From the NCBI RefSeq assembly GCF_016587415.1, contig NZ_BNJI01000002.1:124001-188000 (forward strand): a stretch of 64,000 nt of DNA, given 5' to 3'. Position numbers and translations under genes: made by a program. Each line of letters opens with the position of its first letter. The stretch's first letter is position 1. The notes below the pieces were generated by a model. The model had not been told where the DNA came from and ran no database searches. It saw only the letters and a program-made list of their open reading frames with translations. Below are positions 25,606 to 34,655 of the stretch, one piece after another. The DNA is from Ktedonobacter sp. SOSP1-85 (GTDB lineage: Bacteria; Chloroflexota; Ktedonobacteria; Ktedonobacterales; Ktedonobacteraceae).

Positions 25606-28541
25606 AGAGCCTCTGGCCATTAACACAGCAAAAGTCTCTCTCCTTTGTCGCCCGCATCACCCCTGCTCGCGGGATGACACTGGTAGAACACAGCGGCCTG
25701 GAAGGCACCATGCAATCCCTGGTGCTGCAAGGAAGCGCGCTCGCTCTGGAAATCGCAAGCACACCTGCCAACGCACACCAGGCACGCAGCGTGCAATTTC
25801 TGCTACGCGCCCCATCTGAAGACGCTTTACGTGCCGCGACACGGCAGATCCAGGTGCGCTATCCCCAGGCTATCGTGCGCCACGTACCCCCTGAAGAAGA
25901 CCCGTTCCACGTACAAGAACATGAGACAATAAGTGCGATGGAACTGCGAGCGGGGGGAGAAGCCTACGAGACGCTGCGATCCTGGTCTCCCGGGAAGTCC
26001 CCTGAGCAAGGGATCGATCCATTGCTCGGGGTGCTCACCACGCTTGAGCATCTTCCCGCCGGGATACGCGCCATTACCCAACTGGCGCTCACTCCGCTGC
26101 CGCCGACCTGGGCGCGCAAGTATCAACGCCTCTCCGTCGAACACCCACTTGAAGAAGAGCGAGAGCAACGTCGAGAGGCACAATCACGCCTGCGCCGGGA
26201 CGCACCAGGCTGGGAACAACTCGTACTCCTGGGCATCGTGGTAGGGCTCCTGCTCGTCTGGAATTATGGTCAGGCGCATCACCTCGTCCCCTCGTGGCTC
26301 CAGGAGGATATGCTCAGTCTCCTGCATGGCTCCCTCCCCCATCTCTCCTCTTCCCAGCAAGCCATCCTTGGGATAGGGCTCGTGGTGGGAATCACGCTCA
26401 TCGCGGGAACCATCAGAGGAATACACTGGCTGGGAGAGCGTCTGTTTGGTGAAACGCGCTACTACGATATGAAACGGGTGGCAGAGAAAATCAGCAAAAG
26501 TGCCTACCGGGCGCGTCTGCGTGTCTATCTCATCGAAGAGGCGGACCAGATGGATACAAATCAAGGGCAATCGCTTGCACAGGCACCACAAGCACAACTG
26601 GCAAACCTCACCATCAGAGCGCGGCTCGCGTCCTCCTGGCAAGCGTTGCAGCGCAAGCGAGCACAGCAACGGCGCCATCAACAGATGCATGCCACCCTCG
26701 TTGCCGCCTACAGGCATGCTCACACCGCAACAGCCTACTTCACCACCCACGGGCTCTCCGCACGTCACGCGCAGCGCCTGACGCGGGAAGACACCTGGTG
26801 GCAAGGTCTCCAACGGGGCTCGCTCTTTCTGACCGGAGAAGAAGTGGCCACCCTCTGGCATCTGCCACCTGGAGACCACTTGAGTGAAGGGACCAATGTG
26901 GAACAACGGCAAGAGCGCTCGCTGCTCGCCCCCCACGTGCTCACGACCGGGAACGGGTGGCAGCTTGGCACGTCAACACACGCTGGCAGAAGCGTGCCGG
27001 TGCGCTTTCCTCCCTCGGAACTGCTCAAGCATAAATTCGTGATCGGGCGGACCGGCAAAGGCAAGAGCACCCTTTTTCATCACCTGGCACTGGCGCATCT
27101 CTCTACCTGCCCACGACCGCAGCCTGGCCTCTGCGTCATCGAGCCGCACGGTGACTTGATCGAGGATCTTCTGGGGTTGCTGCCACCAGAACGAGAAGAG
27201 GAGGTCGTTCTTATCGACCTGCATCAACAGGGATTTCCTCCTGGGATCAATCCCCTTGATGCCACGCAGGTTGCCTCCCTGGAAGAAGCTGACCTCATTG
27301 TCAGTCATCTTTTGACGACCTTCAAAGGCATCTGGAGCACGGCCTGGGGACCACGTGTGGAGAATGTCATGCGCTTTTCGTTGAAGACGCTTTTAGAGGC
27401 CAACCGGACACTCGTACATACGGACCCCCACCAGGGTCCGGAGCAACAATACACTCTGCTTGATCTCACGGTCTTACTCAACAAACAGAGTTTCCGGGCG
27501 CGCGTGCTCGACCTGGTGGAGGATGTACATGTGCTTGACTGGTGGTATCAGTATTATGAACGTCTGGATGCCAGAATGCAGGATGAGATCACGACGCCCG
27601 TCCTGACCAAAATCTCGGCCTATGCCAGCGCGCCGATCTCGCGGCGTCTGCTTGGGCAACCCATCTCAACCATTGATTTCCGCCGCGTGGTGGAGCAGAG
27701 CCAGATCCTGCTCGTCAATACCGCAAGCGGATACATAGGCCAGGATGTCTCCTCGCTCATTGGAGCGTCCATCCTGGGTCTCTTTTCAGCGGCGCTCTCA
27801 CGGCAACTCTCCCTCCCGCCAGCAGAGCGCAACGTCTTTTTACTCCTGGTCGACGAATTGAAGAATTACCCGGTCAATTACGGCTCAATCTTGAGCGAAT
27901 TACGTAAAGCGGGCACCTTCCTGGTCCTGGCAACGCAATCACTGGCCCAACTCGATGTGGTGGACCGGGCCTTGCGTCCAACCGTGTTTGCCAACGCAGA
28001 CCATCTCTTTGTCTTTACGCTCGCCGGAGAAGATGCCTACTTGCTACGGCACGAACTAGGGCACCTGCTCAGCCCCGAAGACATGACCAATCTCCCCGAC
28101 TATACCTGCTACGCGCGCTGGTCGCTCAACGGGCAACGGTTACCGTTCTTTTCCCTCACCCTTGATCTGCCACCTTCCGGAAATACGAAAGTAGCAGAGC
28201 ACCTGCGCGAGCAATGCACATTGCGGTATGGTCGCCCAGTCGATGAGGTCGATACCGTTCTTGATCTGCTCAATGCGCGTCATGGAGCGCGTCCACGCAA
28301 GAAAGAGAGTACTCCAACTCATGAACAGACAGCTTCCCCATCACCACAATCAGAGCCAGCCCTCCCTGCTCGGGAAGCACACAACTCAGATGTGGCACCA
28401 TCATTCCCCCCACCTAACACCACGCCCATATCTTCCCTCTCTCGGATGGAGGAGAAAGAGAATGCAACTGTTCCCCAAAAAGTGGGAAAAAGGGATCAAC
28501 CATGGGCAAGACGCCACACTTTCGAGCTTCTTGACATATGA
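25602..28541 (+). CDS. VirD4/TraG-like coupling ATPase, C terminus cut by a TnpB element
   Basis: A 979-residue protein: two membrane helices near residues 205-225 and 255-280, a basic middle, Walker A GRTGKGKSTLFHH near residue 485 and Walker B VFLLLVDELKNY near 745, followed by SELRKAGTFLVLATQSLAQL. This is the HerA/FtsK-like coupling protein that brings DNA or protein substrate to the channel. The frame ends with HTFELLDI just inside the TnpB element, which begins after TTGAC at 28531-28535; its codons resume at 29855 with LEQRITITQEA. The native protein was probably about 1,055 residues. The lost tail is Pro/Glu-rich, so activity may survive. Confidence 0.85.
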   Translation: MKSLWPLTQQKSLSFVARITPARGMTLVEHSGLEGTMQSLVLQGSALALEIASTPANAHQARSVQFLLRAPSEDALRAATRQIQVRYPQAIVRHVPPEEDPFHVQEHETISAMELRAGGEAYETLRSWSPGKSPEQGIDPLLGVLTTLEHLPAGIRAITQLALTPLPPTWARKYQRLSVEHPLEEEREQRREAQSRLRRDAPGWEQLVLLGIVVGLLLVWNYGQAHHLVPSWLQEDMLSLLHGSLPHLSSSQQAILGIGLVVGITLIAGTIRGIHWLGERLFGETRYYDMKRVAEKISKSAYRARLRVYLIEEADQMDTNQGQSLAQAPQAQLANLTIRARLASSWQALQRKRAQQRRHQQMHATLVAAYRHAHTATAYFTTHGLSARHAQRLTREDTWWQGLQRGSLFLTGEEVATLWHLPPGDHLSEGTNVEQRQERSLLAPHVLTTGNGWQLGTSTHAGRSVPVRFPPSELLKHKFVIGRTGKGKSTLFHHLALAHLSTCPRPQPGLCVIEPHGDLIEDLLGLLPPEREEEVVLIDLHQQGFPPGINPLDATQVASLEEADLIVSHLLTTFKGIWSTAWGPRVENVMRFSLKTLLEANRTLVHTDPHQGPEQQYTLLDLTVLLNKQSFRARVLDLVEDVHVLDWWYQYYERLDARMQDEITTPVLTKISAYASAPISRRLLGQPISTIDFRRVVEQSQILLVNTASGYIGQDVSSLIGASILGLFSAALSRQLSLPPAERNVFLLLVDELKNYPVNYGSILSELRKAGTFLVLATQSLAQLDVVDRALRPTVFANADHLFVFTLAGEDAYLLRHELGHLLSPEDMTNLPDYTCYARWSLNGQRLPFFSLTLDLPPSGNTKVAEHLREQCTLRYGRPVDEVDTVLDLLNARHGARPRKKESTPTHEQTASPSPQSEPALPAREAHNSDVAPSFPPPNTTPISSLSRMEEKENATVPQKVGKRDQPWARRHTFELLDI

Positions 28542-28595
28542 GAACATTTGTCCTATACTTGAAAAAATAGTAGGCAAGAGAAAGAGCAGAACTGC

Positions 28596-29759
28596 ATGAT
28601 TCGCGCCCATAAGATCAGACTGCATCCCGCACCTGAACAGGCCAACGCCCTTGCTCGTGCCGCAGGCGTTGCTCGCTTTGTGTGGAATTGGGCGCTGGCC
28701 GAATGGAACCGCCAATACGAAGCCGGGGAGAAACCCACTGCCTTGAAACTCAAGAAGCAATTCAACGCGATCCGGCGGGTGCAATTCCCCTGGACATGGG
28801 AGGTGACGAAGAACGCCTCAGATCAGCCCTTTCTCGATCTAGGAAAAGCCTTCACCGCGTTTTTTGAAGGCAAAGCCAAATGCCCCACGTTCAAGAGCAA
28901 GAAACAAAACAAAGCCTCCTTTTACCTTGCCAACGATCAATTCGAGGTGGGGGATCACCGCCTGTGGGTTCCTAAGCTCGGATGGGTCAACATGGCGGAA
29001 AATCTACGCTTCAAAGGTCGCGTGACCGGAGCACGCATCACGAAAACAGCAGACTGGTGGTTTGTGTCTCTCCAGGTCGAACTCCCAGATGCGATCCCGA
29101 CGAAGAAACCAGCCGCTGTTGGTATCGATGTCGGACTGAACCGATTGGCCACCTTGAGTACAGGAGAGGGAGTCGAGAACCAAGCCTTCCTCAAAACGGC
29201 GCTCAAAAAATTGCGTCAGGCCAATAAGCGACTGCATCGCCGCAAACCGGGATCAAAAAAACGCGAGAAAGCGCGTAGACAGGTGGCACGACTCCATTAT
29301 CGTATTACCTCTCTGAGAGATGATGTGCTCCACAAGCTCACAACCAAGCTTGCCAATTGCTATGGAAGCATTGGCATCGAAGACCTCAACCTCAAGGGAC
29401 TGCTCAAGAATCGGCGGCTGTCTCGTTCGTTCTCTGACGCAGCATTGGGCAAGCTGCTCTCCCTGCTCGGGGCGAAGGTAGAGCAGCGGGGTGGACAGGT
29501 GATCAAGGTGGGACGCTTCTTTCCTTCGAGTAAGACCTGCCACTGCTGCGGCTGGAAGTGGGAAGCGATGACGCTCAAAGATCGCACCTTTGTCTGCCAG
29601 AATCCATCATGCCCCTATTTTCAGTTCCCGCAAGATCGCGATCAGAATGCGAGCCAGAATATCCTGCGGGAAGCCCTTCACTTGATCGGGCTCATTGACC
29701 AAGTCGTCACCGGTATTGGCTCAGACGAGGACGTAAACTTGCCTGCGGACGCGGGGTAA
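28596..29759 (+). CDS. tnpB: TnpB RNA-guided nuclease (IS605 type)
   Basis: A 387-residue TnpB. RuvC-like residues are visible: GIDVGLNRLATL (Asp), SIGIEDLNLKGL (Glu) and DRDQNASQNIL (Asp); the zinc ribbon is CHCCGWKWEAM with a second pair in CQNPSCPYF. The N terminus has the family start IRAHKIRLHPAPEQAN. All catalytic residues are present, so it is probably an active homing-type nuclease maintaining the element. Confidence 0.93.
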   Translation: MIRAHKIRLHPAPEQANALARAAGVARFVWNWALAEWNRQYEAGEKPTALKLKKQFNAIRRVQFPWTWEVTKNASDQPFLDLGKAFTAFFEGKAKCPTFKSKKQNKASFYLANDQFEVGDHRLWVPKLGWVNMAENLRFKGRVTGARITKTADWWFVSLQVELPDAIPTKKPAAVGIDVGLNRLATLSTGEGVENQAFLKTALKKLRQANKRLHRRKPGSKKREKARRQVARLHYRITSLRDDVLHKLTTKLANCYGSIGIEDLNLKGLLKNRRLSRSFSDAALGKLLSLLGAKVEQRGGQVIKVGRFFPSSKTCHCCGWKWEAMTLKDRTFVCQNPSCPYFQFPQDRDQNASQNILREALHLIGLIDQVVTGIGSDEDVNLPADAG

Positions 29760-29854
29760 GACCAAAAAGGCTTCGGCCTTGAGGCTCCTACGGATGAAAC
29801 AGGAACAACAAAAGGTGTAGTAGAGCTATGCTTGCATACGTTTTACTACATTAA
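29745..29854 (+). ncRNA. Probable omega RNA scaffold at the TnpB right end
   Basis: It overlaps the tnpB stop and contains AAGGCTTCGGCCTT and the hairpin GTAGTA..TACTAC with an inner TATG-CTTG-CATA. A GGCTTCGGCCT hairpin is shared with the second TnpB element (33222-33232). The guide would be read from the sequence after 29854, that is from coupling-protein codons. Confidence 0.45.
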
Positions 29855-30088
29855 TTGGAGCAGAGAATCACCATTACGCAGGAAGCACAAACGACCACAG
29901 TTCAGGCCGAGCAGGCACGCTCATCGAGCGAGAAACGAGTCCGTATTCGCCGCCCGAAGGCACAAGTGACGCAGACTTCAGCACCTGTTGATGAGGGACC
30001 TTCCCGAGAAGAGGCTGCTTTGCAACAAGAAATACAAGCCTCGCCTCAACCTGTTCCTTCCCCAACCTTACCTATCGAACGTATCTGA
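29855..30088 (+). pseudogene. Detached C-terminal tail of the coupling ATPase
   Basis: 77 codons, LEQRITITQEAQTTTVQAEQ and onward, rich in Gln, Glu, Arg and Pro, with no start or ribosome site of their own (the TAA just before belongs to the TnpB element end). When the TnpB element is removed after TTGAC they continue the 25602 reading frame. The neighbouring terminator hairpin at 30129 would then be the original end of the T4SS operon. Confidence 0.55.
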
Positions 30089-30128
30089 AGGCTCTCCCGG
30101 CTCACATTACGAGTGCGAGCCTGACTAT

Positions 30129-30182
30129 GAAGGGTGTGTCTGTGAGACTGGCGTACTTGCCAGTCTCACAGACACACCCTTC
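30129..30182. terminator. Strong bidirectional terminator
   Basis: Perfect 24-base stem (GAAGGGTGTGTCTGTGAGAC and onward) with a GTACTT loop, between the end of the T4SS operon and the convergent SGNH hydrolase gene. It lacks a long T tract. Confidence 0.7.
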
Positions 30183-30226
30183 ATCCTGAGCGCCATAAGC
30201 GTGAATGTTCGCAGTCAGCAAGGATG

Positions 30227-31450
30227 CTACTTACGCACCATGCTATTCTGATACAGGAGATTGCGGGCGCTGTTGACAGCACCAGCTAGCGCTTGATAGC
30301 CCGCACTGTTTGGATGGAAAGAATCATGAAGCGCGTCATTCAGGCCCGCGATTTCGTTAATCCACTCCTGGCTTTCGTCAGCGGTACAGGCTTCGTGACC
30401 GGCGAAAGCCTGCTCAACCTCCTGCGTGGCAGCGGAGACTCCAGCCTGACTCGCTGCTTGCGCGATGGTGTCGTTCAATTGCGCAGCCAGGTCCCGAATC
30501 ATCTGCATTTCGCCCGCGCCCAGACCCGTGTAGACGATAGGGTTATGACAGTCCGCGATAGTTGGGTCCGCGACGAGTAAAGGGTAACCAAGGATAATGA
30601 TATCTGCTCCCGGTGCCGCTGTCCTTAGTTCCTTATAGACCTGAACCAGGCGTGGCTCCAGGTTCGTAATTCGTTGCGAGATCGCGTCGCGTCTGGATTT
30701 ACAGGAAGTAAAGCTCGTGATGCAATTAGTTAGCTCAGACGAGAAACCAATATCATTGCCACCAATCGTGAGCGTAATGAGCGTCTTCCCGCGTGGGTAG
30801 CTTTGGAGTTCACCAAGTTGTGTGCCAGGTAACCAGGAATACTGAACGGTCTTGTCAATGTTATCCGCCACGGCTCCTGAGCAGGCAATCAAAATGGGTG
30901 TTGGTGCGCCAGAAGCAAGCAGATACGGATAGCTCTTGGTGGAGCGATAGCAATTCTTCGCGCCATTATAGGGCGGCGCGCCGTCGCCAGCCGTGTAAGA
31001 GTCACCAAGAGCATAATAGTTGTCATAGCTCCCAGAAAAGCCTTTTGTCCGAACTTCAATAGGATCGGACGACGGCCCCTGAGTTGTTTCCGCTACAGGC
31101 GTGATACTAAAGCGATACCAGCGTCCTACCTGTAAGCCGGTTAGCGAATACGAGGTACCAGTCACAACCGTTGGAAGCTGCGTCGTTTGCCCGCTCACCA
31201 GGTCCGTTTCATTGATCAGGTACCCCGTCGCGTTCGTTGCCGCGCCCCAACTGAGTGATACCTGCTGGTTGCCAGGCGTGCCATTGAGAGACGTTGGCTT
31301 GCCCGGTGTCACCGCCTCTGCCAGAGCGCCGCCAGGGAAAAAAATAGTTCCCGCCATCGCCACGATAGCAGGAACGAAGAGCATGAGCCAGAAGCGTGAA
31401 AATAATGGGAGCTTTTGGCCTCTCACCGAAACATGAGGGGAGTGTCGCAT
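30227..31450 (-). CDS. Secreted SGNH/GDSL hydrolase with an N-terminal fibronectin III domain
   Basis: A 407-residue exported esterase/lipase. Signal peptide with hydrophobic core FWLMLFVPAIVAMAGTIFF and an AlaLeuAla cut region; a fibronectin type III domain (GKPTSLNGTPGNQQVSLSWG to VGRWYRFSITPVAE); then the SGNH catalytic domain with YYALGDSYTAGDG (block I Ser), TLTIGGNDIGF (block III Asn) and DSFHPNSAGYQAL (block V Asp and His). Four or more cysteines suggest disulfides. The substrate is probably a lipid or polysaccharide ester. Good start at 31450 behind GGAAGG. Confidence 0.9.
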   Translation of the reverse strand: MRHSPHVSVRGQKLPLFSRFWLMLFVPAIVAMAGTIFFPGGALAEAVTPGKPTSLNGTPGNQQVSLSWGAATNATGYLINETDLVSGQTTQLPTVVTGTSYSLTGLQVGRWYRFSITPVAETTQGPSSDPIEVRTKGFSGSYDNYYALGDSYTAGDGAPPYNGAKNCYRSTKSYPYLLASGAPTPILIACSGAVADNIDKTVQYSWLPGTQLGELQSYPRGKTLITLTIGGNDIGFSSELTNCITSFTSCKSRRDAISQRITNLEPRLVQVYKELRTAAPGADIIILGYPLLVADPTIADCHNPIVYTGLGAGEMQMIRDLAAQLNDTIAQAASQAGVSAATQEVEQAFAGHEACTADESQEWINEIAGLNDALHDSFHPNSAGYQALAGAVNSARNLLYQNSMVRK

Positions 31451-31646
31451 GGTTCCTTCCTCTCTTTACTCGAGCCGATTCAGGGAAACACCAATACATC
31501 CTATGTGGTATTTGCCACTACGCTCACCTCTGAGCGCACTCGAGCAGATCTATTTCAAGAGTAACATGCAAAACACTCTATTGCAAGCGTTTGAGGTATG
31601 GATTCGGAGAACCTTTGTACCTGCGACTTCGCGTCCTCTGCCACGT

Positions 31647-31712
31647 TTCACCTGTCCGGCTCAGGAGGCCCGCGTCTCTAGAGACGCGGGCCTCCTGAGC
31701 CGGACAGGTGAA
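31647..31712. repeat. Perfect 66-bp palindrome
   Basis: TTCACCTGTCCGGCTCAGGA and onward is followed without a loop by its exact complement, centred on TCTCTAGAGA. It sits between the SGNH hydrolase start and the merR stop. A loopless perfect palindrome of this length is usually unstable in cells; it may serve as a bidirectional terminator or be a mobile-element remnant. Confidence 0.85.
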
Positions 31713-31720
31713 AAGCAAAT

Positions 31721-31905
31721 TTATCCCGTTGCAATAACCACTGCCTTTTCAGCCTGAATATGCTGCTGGAGTTGGGCCTGTCTGAGCCGTAGCATCCCTT
31801 GCAATGCCTCAGGAGAAATGCCTTTGTCCAGAATCTCGACAATCTGTGTGAGCCCCAGTCCAAGCTCCTTAAACGCCAGAATGCGATGCAGGTACGACAA
31901 CTGAT
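31721..31905 (-). pseudogene. MerR-family regulator, 3' part (split by TnpB element)
   Basis: Encodes DQLSYLHRILAFKELGLGL and QIVEILDKGISPEALQGML, then a coiled-coil start (RLRQAQLQQHIQAEKA) and stop, the second half of a MerR DNA-binding domain and its dimerisation helix. Joined to 33268-33394 it restores a continuous frame (RFYT-DQLSYLHRI). The stop comes earlier than in most MerR effectors, only a few bases from the palindrome at 31647. Confidence 0.85.
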
Positions 31906-33267
31906 CCATCATAAGAATAGCGCCATGCGGGGACCTCAGGCTTGAGCCATGGAGAGGAGCATGGAACACTCCGTTTCTCATTGCATGCAATTGACGAATA
32001 GTACTCATATATGGTACACTTTGTGCATGGAAAGAACCGTGCGGATTCAGCTCCAAACGACGGGAGAACAGGCCAGAGCCTTGCAGGAGACGCTGGCTCA
32101 ATTTACCCTGGCCTACAATCATGTGTGCGCCTACGGCTGGCACCAGGGCGAGAAGAATGGCGTGCGACTGCACCACGCCACCTATTACCAGACCAAAGCC
32201 CTCTGCCCTGGACTGGTGAGCGACTTGCTCATTCAGGCTCGCGTCAAGGCCACCGAAACGCTCAGGAGCGCCTTCACCTGGAAAGCCAAAAAGGAAGCGG
32301 CTTCCTCCAAAAAAGCCGCCAGGGCGCAACAACAAGGCAAGCCTGCCCCACCCTTCAAGCCAGTTCGCTGTCCTTGTTCGCAGCACTGTGCGGTTCGCTA
32401 CAATATCCATACCTACACCCTCGACTGGGCGAGTCAAACCGTTCGCCTCTCTACGACCCAGGGCAAGATGAGCCTTGCCTTTACCGTTCCTCATTTCAGC
32501 GAGCGCTATCGAGGCTGCAAGATTGCCACGGCCGATCTGCTCTGCTGCAACGGACGTTGGTGGTTGCATGTGGTGGTGAACGTCCCCGAGCCCGTGGTGC
32601 CGCCTCATCCCGAGGTCATCGGGGTGGACCTGGGCCTCAATCGCCCTGCAGTCACCTCCACGCGTCACTTCCTTGGCACCCGCCGCTGGAAAGAGATCGA
32701 TCGTCGCACCTTTCGCCTTAAACGCAAGCTGCAGTCCAACGGATCCAAATCGGCCAAACGCCACCTCAAGAAGCTGGCACGCAAGCAGATGCGCTTCCAC
32801 CGGGACTGCGATCATGTGCTCTCCAAACACCTGGTGCAGCAGGCTGCCCCTGGCAGTACGATGGTGCTTGAGAACCTGACCAACCTGCGAGAAGGGGTTC
32901 GTCACCGCAAAGGAGAGGGACAGCGCAGGCTGCATACCTGGTCCTTTGCGCAATTGTACGGCTTCATTGCCTACAAAGCTCAGGAGCGAGGGATCGTAGT
33001 CGAGCGAGTCGATCCGCGCCATACCTCGCAAACCTGTTCGCGTTGTGGGCATCAGGAGCGCAACAATCGTCGCTCGCAGTCGCTCTTTCACTGTCGCTTC
33101 TGTGGATATCAGCTCAACGCCGATCTCAATGCGGCGATCAATATTCGAGACAAATATTGTCTTGCTCAGAATGGTAGACCTGTTCTGAGTGGGCCGCTGT
33201 CAGACGGCCTCTCGTCTCAGGCTTCGGCCTAGGGACAAGCCCCTGCATGTATGCATGGGGTCTCTGA
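31906..33267 (+). mobile_element. Stand-alone TnpB element (copy 2) inserted in a merR gene
   Basis: About 1.36 kb lies between the two halves of a merR gene. The left flank ends CTGAT, comparable to TTGAC at the other TnpB element. The right end contains GGCTTCGGCC, then the hairpin CCCCTGCATG-TATGCATGGGG. Removing the element rejoins the merR frame exactly, so the edges are accurate to within a few bases. No TnpA. Confidence 0.85.
32027..33232 (+). CDS. tnpB: TnpB RNA-guided nuclease (IS605 type), copy 2
   Basis: A 401-residue TnpB starting at ATG 32027 (MERTVRIQLQTTGEQ); upstream in-frame codons belong to the element end. RuvC residues: GVDLGLNRPAVTS (Asp), LENLTNLREG (Glu), NADLNAAINI (Asp). 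The zinc ribbon is CSRCGHQERNN with CRFCGYQ. It belongs to a different TnpB subgroup from copy 1, with a Lys-rich insert (AAARAQQQGKPA region) and the HTWSFAQLYGFIAYKAQERG helix. Intact. Confidence 0.93.
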   Translation: MERTVRIQLQTTGEQARALQETLAQFTLAYNHVCAYGWHQGEKNGVRLHHATYYQTKALCPGLVSDLLIQARVKATETLRSAFTWKAKKEAASSKKAARAQQQGKPAPPFKPVRCPCSQHCAVRYNIHTYTLDWASQTVRLSTTQGKMSLAFTVPHFSERYRGCKIATADLLCCNGRWWLHVVVNVPEPVVPPHPEVIGVDLGLNRPAVTSTRHFLGTRRWKEIDRRTFRLKRKLQSNGSKSAKRHLKKLARKQMRFHRDCDHVLSKHLVQQAAPGSTMVLENLTNLREGVRHRKGEGQRRLHTWSFAQLYGFIAYKAQERGIVVERVDPRHTSQTCSRCGHQERNNRRSQSLFHCRFCGYQLNADLNAAINIRDKYCLAQNGRPVLSGPLSDGLSSQASA

Positions 33268-33394
33268 CCGTGTAGAATCTATAGTCAGTCTCAGGGTCGA
33301 CATGGATCGGCTTGAGGAGTCCGATCTCATCGTAGTAGCGCAAGCTGGTCATCGGCACCTCGGCGAGCCTGGCAAAATCGCGAATCTTTAACAT
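33268..33394 (-). pseudogene. MerR-family regulator, 5' part
   Basis: Encodes MLKIRDFARLAEVPMTSLRY and YDEIGLLKPIHVDPETDYRF, the winged helix-turn-helix start of MerR regulators. It is interrupted immediately after RFYT by the right end of TnpB element 2. Confidence 0.85.
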
Positions 33395-33700
33395 CTCATT
33401 TTATCTCTTCCTGTCCGTTTGCAGATAGGTGAACAGTTCTTGTCACAAGCATACAACCTTCAGGTAGGGTGAAAGTCAAGAGGGGGAATGAGTGTTTGGC
33501 CGATCTGGTTCAAATGAAAGATGTGGGCAAAGCGAGGTCTTGCTCTATCTCTGACCCAAGGGTCAAGCCCGTTTCATATACTGGAAAGGGTCTGCACTCT
33601 GATATAGTATGTCTTTGCGTCGGCACTGCGAGGAGGGAAGGCGTTTGGGGCCTAGAAGACCTAAGACCTTCCAGACCCAAATACTTCTTCCGCGTGCGGG

Positions 33701-33868
33701 TCAGCAGGCACAAAGAAGTAATGAATCCGTAGAAGCAACCTGGGAGACTTTTTCCTTGACTGGTAATGCGGCTTCAATCAATCCCTCTTCGTCAAAGTAG
33801 CTGATAGCATCTCCAAGATTGATCAGTTCTAGATAGGAAATAATTGTTTGTAATTGTTCTATAGTCAT
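33701..33868 (-). CDS. Possible 55-residue small protein
   Basis: ATG 33868 follows GAGGGAGAGATC at good spacing. The product MTIEQLQTIISYLELINLGD AISYFDEEGLIEAALPVKEK is acidic and helical with a regular hydrophobic pattern, quite unlike random frames nearby. It ends in a Cys-containing tail (LLLCAC). No family recognised; it might be the start of a longer gene truncated at about 33701. Confidence 0.45.
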   Translation of the reverse strand: MTIEQLQTIISYLELINLGDAISYFDEEGLIEAALPVKEKVSQVASTDSLLLCAC

Positions 33869-34486
33869 GATCTCTCCCTCGCTGTCACTTAAAATTCCTC
33901 TCCATCAAGGAGACTTTTCCTTGGCGATACAGACAATATGTACCGGCATGAGATGCGGAATGGACATAAACAAATTATCATCGCTCAGGCACATCCTCTA
34001 CCTTGCCAGACAATATGAGCATATATCAATATTTTGCCGGAGGCATGGGTCAATGTACCCATTTTCTCCAGGTTGGGTGAGAATCTGCCCTTCCTCTTAC
34101 TTTACATCCAACCACTTTATTAACTCACCAACGAACTATTTGTTGTCATATTACAAAAAGTAAGTACATATGTCAATAGGTAGAGTTATCGGACCGAGCG
34201 TAAAACCCCTGCCTTGAGGCCTGTCTTTTCCCCACATCTTTTTGGAGGAACTTCACAAGCCCCTCGCTCTCCATGTGTTTGTGAAACACTCAACAGGGGG
34301 AGTTGGCCTCCTATGCTGTTCCACAAAATCTGATTGTAAAATGTGGGTAAAAGACAGCCATAAATGGCGGGGTCTTACGCTCGACGTGATAACGAATATA
34401 TGAAGGCGTCTCACATAAGACAGTGAGCAGGCCTGAATGGCTGGTTCGATGGTTCAGAGAAACTACTACGTGGCAACTTCCCACAC
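33869..34486. other. Gene-free interval
   Basis: AT-rich sequence with no supported frame on either strand. It ends at the palindrome at 34487. Possible relics could not be assigned. Confidence 0.4.
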
Positions 34487-34533
34487 GAAAACACAAGCAG
34501 GCCAAAGGGTCCCTTTGGCCTGCTTGTGTTTTC
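34487..34533. terminator. Near-perfect palindrome, probable terminator
   Basis: GAAAACACAAGCAGGCCAAAGGG is followed after a single T by its exact complement. Both flanks carry A or T runs, fitting a bidirectional terminator. Confidence 0.55.
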
Positions 34534-34655
34534 TACCCTGCTCTAGTTTTCCGCATTGCTCCCCTTTCGATGTGGAGAACATGTGGAAAACCGTTATCAG
34601 GCATGTGAACGGCAGTGCCTCATACTCATTCACTCAACGCTGGCAATAATCATGC

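Larger units (their letters stand above)
28536..29854 (+). mobile_element. Stand-alone IS200/IS605-type TnpB element (copy 1)
   Basis: The element encodes TnpB without TnpA. It interrupts the coupling-ATPase gene after TTGAC (likely the target-adjacent motif) and ends close to 29854; joining the flanks restores an open frame. After the tnpB stop it has the GGCTTCGGCC hairpin and the CTCCTACGGATGAAAC stretch that usually form the guide RNA scaffold at the right end. No target duplication is expected for this family. Confidence 0.78.

Noticed and set aside
31721..33091. 456-residue minus-strand open frame
   Set aside because: Most of it is antisense to the intact tnpB at 32027-33232; only its last part is real (merR 3' half).
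33469..33732. 87-residue plus-strand frame
   Set aside because: Overlaps the better-supported minus-strand small gene and shows no protein-like periodicity.
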